Part shown: one piece after another, positions 12,301 through 24,300 of the stretch
Layout of the letters: the number at the start of each line of letters is the position of its first letter
How positions within the stretch are numbered: position 1 is the stretch's first letter
From: Bolinopsis microptera
Lineage: Eukaryota; Ctenophora; Tentaculata; Lobata; Bolinopsidae
NCBI RefSeq assembly: GCF_026151205.1
Contig: NC_087074.1
Location: forward strand, 8,349,726 to 8,413,725
Reading direction: 5' to 3'
Length of the DNA stretch: 64,000 nt
Translations under genes and position numbers: made by a program
The notes under the pieces: generated by a model
What the model was told of the DNA's origin: nothing
Databases searched by the model: none
The model's input: only the letters and a program-made list of their open reading frames with translations

Positions 12301-15300
12301 TAAATAGTGGTAACGAGAGTGACTCCCAGTAAACTCTGCCAGTGTAGCTGGTGCACGGTTCTCCTCCTTACTTTGCATGGTATCAGGACAGATGTTAGGA
12401 TCATTGTTGATGCTAGAACCACAAAACATACGCTCTGTATAAAATCACTCTTCTCTCTCCAAACAACTTTAGGAAGCTCCGTCTGTTGGTTAGCACAGGC
12501 TGAGTTGCTAAAAACAGGGCCTGATTGCACACACAGATAGATAACGAATACCCACACCAGGGCGCAGACTGAGTGAGCAGAGCTGCTCGACCAGTTTCTA
12601 GGTCTTAGAGGGATCCTTATCATCAGTAACTTAGCAACCAACAGAGCACATGTTAGACTGCCAGCCAGTGGACAGTAGATCCAGTTAACATGATCCTGGA
12701 TGAAGCACAGGATATCACTCAGTATCATGTGGTCTGAAGTATCACGTGTCACTTCCGGTATCATTACTTTAAACACAGAAAACAGGAGATTGTTCACAGC
12801 GTGATGTTGCAAGATGACTACGATTACCCTGTGTAGTTTAAAGGAAGTGTTTTTAGTTGTCACTATGAGGATAACTGTGTTTCCTGTGAATGAGAACAGG
12901 AATATTATGAGGTTGTAGGCTGTCCAAAAGTGCCGTTCTTCGTCTTTCATATCGAGCGTGTGGTTACTCTTAGGAATCATCTTATCGTACCTAAAAGTAA
13001 TTATGGCGTACAAAATTACATTAAACTTTATTCTAAAGATTGAGAACAGCAAATAAATTGTAACACAGTATATAACGCATGGTTGCAATAAGTACAAAAG
13101 GGAAACTGTTGACTTGCACGGCAATTGAAGTTCTCCAATAGATACAAATACCACGACGAGGATAAATCATGGTACAAATTATCCTAGTGACGTCAATAGC
13201 TTTGAGAATTTGTTCGGTGTACTACGATTATACTGTTGAACACTTAATTACGATCCGTAGCATAGAAATGGAGAAACCCGAAACGGTAAGATCAGTTATG
13301 CAGCAAGGGCAGGGCAACAATTATAGTACATACTCAGACAGTATTTTCATTCGGTCAAACTCTTCAAAGTATCTGAAATATGAGCCTTTGAAGTTAAATG
13401 AAGTACCACTGTCGTCTGTCGAGCAATGTAAAGGAAAATATGCAAAATCTGTGAGCGAGAATTATATTACGGTTGAACACGAATTTATGATCAAGAGCTT
13501 AGAAACAGAGAAAGTTGAAACGCGGTAATATCAGTTATGCAAAGGTAGGGCAGAATGTTAAACTACTCAATCAAAATGTTCATTTTGGCGAGCTTTGCAA
13601 TATATCTAAATTATGAATGTGATGACGTAAATGTAATTGTAACTTTCACTTTCGAGCTGTGCGTGCGAACAAAATGCCAAAATTGTAAATGAGGTAACAC
13701 TTCCTACGATGTAGCAAATACAGAAGCAAAACCTCTCCGGGCCATATTACTATGGAGACATATAGCGCTGGCCATGGAACTGTATATATAGTGTCATTCG
13801 TTATGTCGTCACTCCATTATTTGTTAATTACTGACTGGGTTTCAAGTGAGAGATCCAGTGCAGTGCACAGAGTAACAGAAGGGCCACATTATTAGCGATT
13901 CCCTCCAACAGTGACGTCAGCTCATGACTAATATTCCGTGTAATTAGATGTACAGTGCACACGGCTGCATCCAGGCGATAGTACCTACTGGGAGTTCCAT
14001 CCTACCCTATCCTGCTCTTAGCACGGTGCGTTTACCGTACAGTGCTACATAGCACGGTGAGTTTACCCCAGGGTTGTGGTGCCTGCCACCTAAAAGACTG
14101 GTACTCCTCCTAACGGATGTCATGCAGACTCAGACCGGCACTGTATCGATTTTCGGAGAACGTTCAATTTAACAAATTGAAATAATTGTAGTCGCGCCGT
14201 GAACGAAAGAGTTGGGGGGTCTTGCTGTTACGACAGGGGAACCTAGGGTGGACCTAGGGCGGTATTCAGAGTACCTTGCACCACTCTTCAGTGCCAAGTC
14301 AGTATGAATGCTCAATTCATGCAGTAAGATATCTGGCTTCGAAAAATTGGAGAGAAGGAGGACAAGGAAAACACTGAAATGTGACCAGGAAAACTAAGAA
14401 AATGACAACATTTTGTATTGAGACTCGAGAACCTACACCAACATATTCTTGTTAAATGGATCTAATTCATCACGGACAATAGCTACAAAAATTTCCATAA
14501 CAAAGAAGGATATAGCTAAATATTTAAATAGAAGACTGCATTGTTTAGCTTTTTTATCTTTGTTTTAATGACCCATAAATAATGTAGCACAACTCGATTA
14601 AACCTGTTATATTTCAGCCATCCTCTGGTTGGACACCAAGACAGAGAGCCCAATCTGCTCCTCCATACTCGCGTCCTGGTCCAGGTTTGCTTATTGACTC
14701 AGAGTACCATAAACATTATAGCTTGTTTTAAAACTTCATCAGGATATCGAATTATTGAAACTAATAATATCTAGTGATGACTCCTTTAGGATCCCAAGTG
14801 GCACTTAGCGAGTTCACAGAGCCAACAATAAGTGAGTCTGAGATATACGACTCGACACTTCAGCCTAATTACGAGTGCGAGTGCTATGTTTTGGACGAGC
14901 CTGATGAGGAGTTAAGGTGAGTACTTTCTGTTTTAGAAATTAGTATTTTAGGAATGTTTTTAAATCATATGTAGGAATATTGAAGGAATCATACTTGATA
15001 CCAGTCAACACTTCCCCTCTCATCTCTTTGATATTAATAAAACGTGACAATTATTTTTCATGATTTACATCTCTAGCCTACTAGAAAATCTTGTGCTAAA
15101 ATATACAAACTTGAACTCAAACTTTTAAGATCATATCATACAAACTTTCACTATATCGACCATCTTCTTCAGAGTAAACGAAGGTACATCAGAGCGGCTA
15201 GCACTTTCTCACTACCTCCACATAGTTGGGGAACTAGAGAGCAGTGTCACCTACACCGAGCTAGCTCAACATCTCAGCTCCTTTACACCTGGTAGACAGT

Positions 15301-18300
15301 TAAACATTGTGGAGATTGAGGGCATCAGAGATCTTCTAGATGATTCCAGTGAGATGAAAGTTCTTGCGGCGCTCTGCATCTTAGAAAGGTCTGTCGATTT
15401 TAGTATACATACAGAATATTTATATATGCAAAATGCTTTTTCTTTTTCACTAAAGCATTTTCATATCTCATAATTATTATTTTTTAAACATTTGATAACA
15501 GTGGACAATCAAATCCATCACTGATGTTATTCGGAATTCTTATTTCAACGTCCTCCTTTTTGCAGGTTGTCCACAAAGAAAGAGTTGGGTGAAATGATGA
15601 TAAAAGAATTCTTCATGTTAGTGTTAAGGAAGTGGGTGGCACTTATTAACAGTGACGACTGCCCGAGTAAACTTCTCAATCCCATCATCAACTTTATTGA
15701 AAACGTAAGCATTGGTTGCCAACATTATTTATACTGTGACTGTTTCTATCTTAATACTCTGGAATGTTTACTTACTAGCGGTCCATCCCACCAGACTCCA
15801 GAGTGAAAACTCAATATATGGCTGTTAATGTATTCATGTAACGGTGTCTGTAACTGTAAGCACGGAAAGTTCAAAGAACTAAGCCCCATTCACTGCTTCC
15901 TATGGACTAAATCTAATAAAAACTGCAAGACGTTAAATAATGATAACAATTTTTAAGCCAATATTAAAAAAGTGACAAGTAACTCCACTGTGAGCAGGTG
16001 ACACACTCCACACACCACGACTACTGGTTGGACGATGTGTACAAGGAGCAAATAGTGGAGCAGACTACCGCAAAGATGACGTTTGATGGCACCAGGGCAC
16101 GATGCTGCACTCTGCTGCTCCGGGTCTTCAGTGACTCTCCCTGCTGTGCTAATATTCTCGCTAATACAGCTCTGCCTGAGTGCATGATGCTGCCTCAGGT
16201 TTCAGCTTATATAAAAACTTGAATCCTTTTTTTCAATCGGCTTTTGCAATTATCCTCTGTATTTCGGTTGTTACGTTCTCTAGTTTTCAATTAAGGAATT
16301 GGGTTATGTATCTTGTCTCTTGTTCAACACTAATCTCCCAGTTGCAGGTAAAGCAGACGTATTGGGATGACAGCGAAGAAGCACTATATCTAGACGAAGA
16401 CATCTTCCTCCAGGAGGAAATCCTCAAAATCTTCTGCAACATCGCCCATTCCTCGAGCTTCGGACGGAAGGTCCTCATCTGCCACGCTGTCATAGAAACA
16501 ATATCACGAGTCCTGGTGTTCGCCACGTGTCCAGTGCAGTACCAAGCAGCACTGCTGTGTTCCGCGATATGTGCTGACGTCACAGGGGTAGATCACGTGA
16601 CCAGCAAACTAACCAACGAGAGGGCAGATGAGGCGACCTGTGTTAGACACCTGGCTAACCTCTTCACTCACTCAAAATGTTTGAAAGTGAAAGCGGCCTC
16701 TGGAGCTGCTCTGTTAAGGCTGTTCAGCACCCAGAACCGTAGTCTGGCTCACCGAGGTCTGAAGATGGTACATGATGTAGTGTTCCCTAAAACTAAACCT
16801 CAGCTCTCCAAACGACCCAAAACAGCTCCACCTAGAACTGTACCTGAACGGGCTGTTAATAAGACGGATATCAAGGACATGCTTCAGAAATACATGGAAC
16901 TGTGTACGTCGAAAGGTGCGTTCGCTGATCCTAGATATTTCAGATGTAGACTCATGGCGCTCGAAGCGGTTTACACTCTTCTTCATTTCCCCCTAAAGAA
17001 AGAAGGGCGCTCAATTCCCTTTCATGCTGATCTGGCTAAATCATTCTTTGCTTTCACTGGCAGCAGACTCTTCCGGGACTTGAAGAAAATTGCAGAAAAA
17101 CACCGCTACGTGAAAATATTACAAGACAAGATCCAGAAGATCCAGATAAACCTGATCAAGAAAACAAAACGTAACGTGATGGTCTCCCAGATCTTGGACA
17201 GGCAACTTCAAGAAATAGAAAGTGATAACTCTGTCTTGAAGATTCCAGGCAGAGACTTTGAGATGGCCCGAAACGAACTGGTGTACTGTGAAACTGTCAT
17301 CAAGATACTCAGTTTAATGCTAACGACTGTGAGCAGTAGTCTCAACTTACAGACTCTCGATAGTGGATCTCTTCTCGACTCTACTAGGAGGTTGGTTAGA
17401 ATTTTATTTACTTTCGAGCAATCTGCATTTACTACTTAGTTGTATTGTTATCGTCGTCCGTATTTAACATTGTTGCATAGTTATGCTTAACGTTCAGAAC
17501 ATGTATCGTTAAGCTGCCCTGCTTAACCATACATCTTTTGTCTGTGAAATGTCTTATTTTAAGACTTACTTTTTGATTTGGCACAGCGCACCCAAGATAT
17601 CTCTCCGTAAGGGATTTGGATAGGGTTGGAGCCTCGTCTCAGTGTGTATTTTCTTAATCCGTGCTCATAGGTCACCCCTCCAAAATCTGTATTGAGGATC
17701 GATAACATTTATGAGGAAGCAGGATGGTGCAATGTATCTCTATGCTTGGTTTTCACATCTAAATATAAAATGCCCTTTATTGTACTGAAATTACCAAAAT
17801 TTAAGAAAATGGCATTCCCCTATATTATACCTGGACAAGGTTTCATTTTATGAAGACCTGATCTTGTAATTTAGAAAAGAAGGCAATATTATACAGTTAC
17901 CGTTTCTAACTGAACATCGGCTCAGCCCCTCTTTCAAACTGACATAATAGGTAGGTCTCGCAGTGTAGTCTTTCAAAAATGTGTCTCCATGCTGACACCA
18001 CCTCGTACCTGAGTATCAGATATTGAGTTATGTAATTTTGTTCCCAGCTTCTTCATTATTTTGAACCTTATCGATATTGATTGCTAGAACTATATACAGT
18101 TCAAACTTTAAGGTTTAATCGTAATAAAAATAGAATCGTTCTGTCACATCCTTCTTTAAATCGTTTTGAAGCAGCTCCGGTTTTAGTTTTAGCTAAACTC
18201 ACCAGTTTTGGTTGGTTGTAAAGCGAGTAGCAATATCAGAATACTGATGTACAATGCTTTGCTTTTCCATTGCATCATCTCAAATTGTGTCCGATAAGGT

Positions 18301-21300
18301 AACACAGGTTGCAACCCTGTGTTGTCTGTGGCAGCTGCTCGTTTCACTTAAAGTATCGTGGGGCTCCCCGAGAATATATCTATACGAAAGCAGTCAGAAA
18401 AGCGATCTAAGGCTCAAGCCCAATATTCCTTCAATATTGGAATATATTCAAGTTTTAAACCTCTCAAATATTAAATATCGAATATTGAACATTGCCCCTA
18501 GTGCTAGGTATACCCTCCTCCGTGGATCCATTCACCGTTGTTATTTAATAACATACCATTCAGAAATTAATCTAACGAACACACATCTTGAGATTATTAG
18601 TATAGATTGAGCAGTTTGTCGTTGTTAAATTTTAGAAGCCTACATCCAGTGCTCAGCTACTTCATCTCATATAATTTAGGGTATATCTCGATAGTCGATA
18701 TACACCCTCCAAGAATTATAACTGCTGAATATTTCCGATACAACTCACAGCACACCACCCTCCAAGAATTGTAACTGCTGAATATTTCAGATACAACTCA
18801 CAGTACACCACCCTCCAAGAATTATAACTGCTGAATATTTCAGATACAACTCACAGTACACCACCCTCCAAGAATTATAACTGCTGAATATTTCAGATAC
18901 AACTCACAGTACACCACCCTCCAAGAATTATAACTGCTGAATATTTCAGATACAACTCACAGTACACCACCCTCCAAGAATTATAACTGCTGAATATTTC
19001 AGATACAACTCACAGTACACCACCCAGCACCCTCAAAGAATTATAACTGCTGAATATTTCAGATACAACTCACAGTACACCACCCTTCAAGAATTATAAC
19101 TGCTGAATATTTCAGATACAACTCACAGTACACCACCCTCCAAGACTCGCTCTACAACAAGTATGCTCTGAGTGTACTGCCTGGCCGAGTTAACAGTCCC
19201 TCAAAACCCGCTGTGGGAGACAACTCAGAACAACATCTAGCTTTGGTTAGGAGACTTCTCACCTTCCAAGTGGTGGAGACGTTAGTGCCGTGGCTTTATT
19301 GTGTATATCCTCCTATCACCGTGAGTATAAGTTCTACAAATTATTAAATTCTAAATTAGATTCAGATCGGATAATCCATTCTCTATAATTAAAGGCCCAA
19401 AATTGCGGAGGAGTGGCCGTGACTTCAGTTTCTGTTTCCCATTTTCATGTCAAAGGAAATTATATTAATTCATATAATGCTTTTGGACACGAAGGGAAAC
19501 ACACAAATCTTCGTAAAACTACATCATTAGAGCCTGTAAAAACATCTAACTTTAAGATAAGCACTCTATCAAATAAAATTCATACATAATCATCAGAGTT
19601 CATTAACTCAAAAGTAAAAATTGTAACAAAGACAAAATTTAATCAGTCAATATTCGTGGTTATATAAATTCAACGTGAAAAACTGTTGCCAAAATAAGAC
19701 TTAGAATGAAATCGTTCGTTTTGCGATTCAGCTTTTTCACATTCATTCTCGTTTAATTGTTCTTGTAGACAGCTATTTCAAAAGCTAACCACCCCCTAAC
19801 CAGTAACCACCAATATGAACCATCTGAACGACACACTTTACAGGCACAGGTGCTTTTGTCTCAGCACTTACCTAATATTTTTGAAATTACTTACTCCGAA
19901 GTATAACCTAATTTTCATCACACTTGCTTTACCATTTTCGATAAAATTGGGGGAAAATTTTAACAAAATATACGAACATATATACCACGTTGCAGTATTA
20001 AATTTAACAAAATTTAATATTTGGAATAAAATTAAATTCTGGTCGATGGTAAACCCGATGGTACCCAACTTTTTAGTTCTATTGTATTGGTAAAGGGAAA
20101 TCAGGGTGTGAAAAATTACTGTAATTCATCAGAGCAAAATCAGTCTTAAATATACGATAAAGTCTTTCAATAAGTTCCGGACCCTGCTGGGAAAGCGTCT
20201 CTTTGGCCCGCAGTGCAGACGTTTGGTTCCTCGGATCACTTGTATGGTCGTAGGAACCAAAAAGTTTCGTTGAGGTGTTGATTTTATTTTGTATTTCGTG
20301 GCTGAGAAGATTGCTGTATTCTAATGGCAAAATGTAGTCGTAGGTAACCCCAGGGATGTACAATGTTCGATACTGTGGAGTAAAATGGACGTTTAATCTA
20401 TCTAAATTATCCACAAGCCAACGGAGAAACTGGTTAAAAGTTGGATGACTAGGACTGCTTGTGATATTATCTATCATATTCATCTTCCTGGATATCATAT
20501 GAGCCATAGAGGTAAATGCTCTGCCCTGTGTGTGTTCTCCAGAAAGTTTGTCTCTATACCCCGACACGAGCCTTGTCCAGGGGTTACGAACTACTGTAAA
20601 ACTGAATATATCATCTTCTAGGCTTGCTTTGTTAGCCGCCTCTGATACGGCATTATTGGACATACGGAATGGTTCTGAGTATATCGAATGAACTTTCCAA
20701 ACGGCTCGTGGATCTAAATTCTTATTCAGCGCACCTTCAGCTTTCAGTAGAAACTCTATCCAGTTCGAACACCCAGATTTTGGTATTCCTGTAAATATGG
20801 TTTTTATTTTTGGAAAGTAGTAAGTGTGTTTTGCATTTCTTTCATTTTTCCCAGTCCACTTATTGGGAGATTCGTGAGTCGTGTAACCTAACAGTGATAA
20901 AGTCTTGTTTAATTGTTCTTTAACCCAGCCTTGAGATGGAGGTGGTAGATGGAGGTCGGTGGAACTGTTGGAGACGTGGACCCCAATTTCAATTTTAGGA
21001 CGATTTCCTTTGAATTCACTGATGAAAAAACTGCGTTTGAGTTCAAATAATGTTAAGACCAGGAAAATGATTAACACAGCCCATCTTCCATTCATTGTTT
21101 TAGCCTGCAAATGTAAAGCTCATAATGGGGAATTGTTCAAAATCGACAGCAAAACAAATTTGACAGAAGTATGTTCTACTAAAAACGTTCAAGCATCCAC
21201 GGGGAGGGGGAGGGGGGCTGGCGCTTTGAATGTGGGACAATTTTTAAAACTTAACCTTTTTTCTTTTTTTTTCTTTTTTTTAAAAGCCCCTCGTAAGGGG

Positions 21301-24300
21301 ATTGTCTCTGATTTATTGTTTACATCATAATAAGTTAAAATTAAAAACCCCAATGGGCACTCCAGAAACATAACTACTAGAAAATATATCAAAACTAAAT
21401 AGAAAAACTGAGGTCAAATGTGATAAAATCGCAACAAACTGCAAATAATTGAAAATAAATGTTGAATTCGTTATTTAATGGCACGCAGCAGATTATAAAA
21501 AATGTTATAAAAGTCAGAAAACTGAGGGGCTTAAATTCCGGTCTTTTTGGGCTGAGCGACTTCATAATTTTGCACCGGTTTAACTACGAAAATTTAATGC
21601 GTGTTTTCGAATATAATAGGCGGGTTTATACTTTTGGATTTCAGCTGCGATACTGCTTCTCATCATTTTCTTCCCCAATTGTTAACTTTCGACATTTCAC
21701 CACTTGAAGTTAATCCAAAATGTTTTGAAAAAGGTTTTGAGGGTTGACACAACAAGAGTAAACGCATATTAATCCTTATAGTAACTGTACAGCAACCTTA
21801 ATGAAACTGTACAATAACCGTAAAGTAACCGTTTAATAGCCACATAGTAACCACATAGTAACCGTAACTATATTCGCAGGAGAAGGTGGTAAGATGTCTG
21901 TCCTCACTGTTTACATTCAGTTCAGTACACTCCCTCACTCTACATTGCGACACTGCAGACAAGGAGGAACCTTTTAACGTCCCTGACTTCCTTAACCTCC
22001 AACCCTCCGATGTAAGTAGTTTTCAGTGTGACTTACATAGGATTATTTATAACAGATATTAGTATTACAAGTAATTTGTTTTTGGTTCAAAAGAAATCTT
22101 CCAACACTTCTGGCGTTGTTCCATCTATACCATATTATATACTATCGCATGAGCGACTAAACCTCATTCTTTCATTATAACCAGGAACAGTGATTCCTAA
22201 TTCGGAGCTAGAGTTTTAATTTTCACTGCATAACCCGAACTTCTTTTAAAACGTAGGTTGCTCAATATATGAAGAGTACAAGCGTCACCCCAAAACATAT
22301 CAGTAACAGGGACAGTCGGCCAGTTCGCTTCACAGAGTAAGTGATAATATAATAATAATGAGTGCAGATTTTATTCTAACTTTTTAATAGTCTGTCACTT
22401 CAAAACAGTAAGTAACACTATAATAAACATCAATCACACTATAAACACTATAAACATCAATCACAACTAAACATTTTCTGTTCACGCAAACTTTCCGGCT
22501 TATTAAACCCTTCCTTTCGTTAAATTTTTCGTTAAATTTTTAGTTATAGTATGCTAATGATGGTCGATGATGCTACAGATTAACGATACATACTTTCAGG
22601 CCGCCTCGAACAGCAGAAAGTAATCACGGTAGAATAGTACGACCACCTGTTATAACGATTCCAGTAGCAGGGGTTGTGAAACCAGTTGTAGTTGTTGAGC
22701 AGTGTACACATCATATAGGCAAGTATCGATATGTTTATTTGCAGTCACCATTGGTTGCATAAACACTGTTATTTTGGTTTTACATCTTTGCTTTCATAGT
22801 TAAGAACTCACTATATCATGAAGCACAATATACACAGCTCAGCTTCAGTACGATTGTTATGAAATCATCTGAAGCTACTACAAACAAGGGCCTCTAAAAT
22901 AACATCACACCTTCAGGACACTTGTGCTCAGGAGTTCTCACACAAAACCTACTGATTTGCAACAATCACACGGTCTCCCGTCTTACTGCTCAACTGCTGA
23001 GAGACATCGCCAAGTCAGTTACTGTAAGTACAGCCAATCTCATATTAAAATGTTTGGGAACGGGCAACCAATAACTATAACAATAATAATATTTATATTT
23101 TCTAGTTAATTCCCATCCGCCTGCACTTGCATATCAATGATAAATTGACAAAATTGCTTTATTATTTTCAGAGGGAACAGCTGCTGTGCATGGTAGACGA
23201 TTATCTGCTAGAAAAGCTGACGGAGTATATCATTTTGTGTAATGGTGATGAGGAGAGAATATTTGTTGGTAAGTCTAACTCTAATGACACTCTAAGTAAC
23301 TCTAATGATAATATAAGTGACTCTAAGTAACTCTGAGATCTCTAATGACACTCTAAGTGGCTCTAAGTGACCCTAATGAAACTATTCGAAAAATCGTACA
23401 ATTTTACTAAGCTGAACGTTATATTAAAGTCTCAACAGCCAATAATTCTAATTAAGATAAATTAAGATTGAAAGTCATCGCAAATTAAACTTATGACCAC
23501 TTTTCAGCCCTGGATATTCTAGAAACGCTGATTGAGTTCCAGCCTACGTTAGGAAAGTTATACAACACGGTGGGCGGCTTGAACACCCTAGTGGCTAAAC
23601 TCCTTGGAGCGGCTTCTGAGCAGCTCAAGCAAAAACTATTGAAGATAATCAATAGCCTCCCAAACGATGGTGAGGGCTATTTATGGAATTCTTAACCTAA
23701 CCGTGAATATCTTTGGAATTGATATATTTCACGAATACTTTGTCTTCAAGTTCAATGGACTTACGACGTGTGTGGTTCAATGTTATTGGCTAATAATGGA
23801 TTCCCACGCGGCAGTTTATTATATTTAATGCCACCAACGTGTCTCCAACATTGACCAAAGTAAATCCATTGTTAACATTTATTATATCGGTTAACAATGG
23901 ATTTACTTTCTCCCCGGCAATTTGGGAGTCTAATAAGTAAACCAATAATATGTAAAAAATAAAAAATAACACAAACAATAGAGTTCATATACACACATGT
24001 ATATTGTACATTGTACATTGTATATTGTATATTGTATATTGTACATTGTATGTATTTACGCATTACTAGAAAGCCCGTGGTCAAAGGGAAGAAGGTAATA
24101 TTATTTGTATCTATCTTTGGTAACTTCAGTTTTTATCGCATCAAAAAAATATTCGTCACAAACGAAGATACCGCCGAATTAAATGTAAAACACGTTAAAC
24201 ACAACGTAATTACCACAAAACCGATCAAAATGCCGTTCTAACAATCTTTGCAAGTGAACGTGCGTGTAACAACCATCGTTACTATGGTTACTAATACTAT

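Noticed and set aside
13169-13528. 119-codon plus-strand frame beginning with ATG in intron 3 of the 17-exon gene
   Set aside because: Arises from a diverged local duplication, has no recognisable domain and lies inside an intron.
18254-18610. 118-codon frame in intron 9 of the 17-exon gene
   Set aside because: Composition looks random, no homologue is recognised and it is not flanked by splice sites that fit the host phase.
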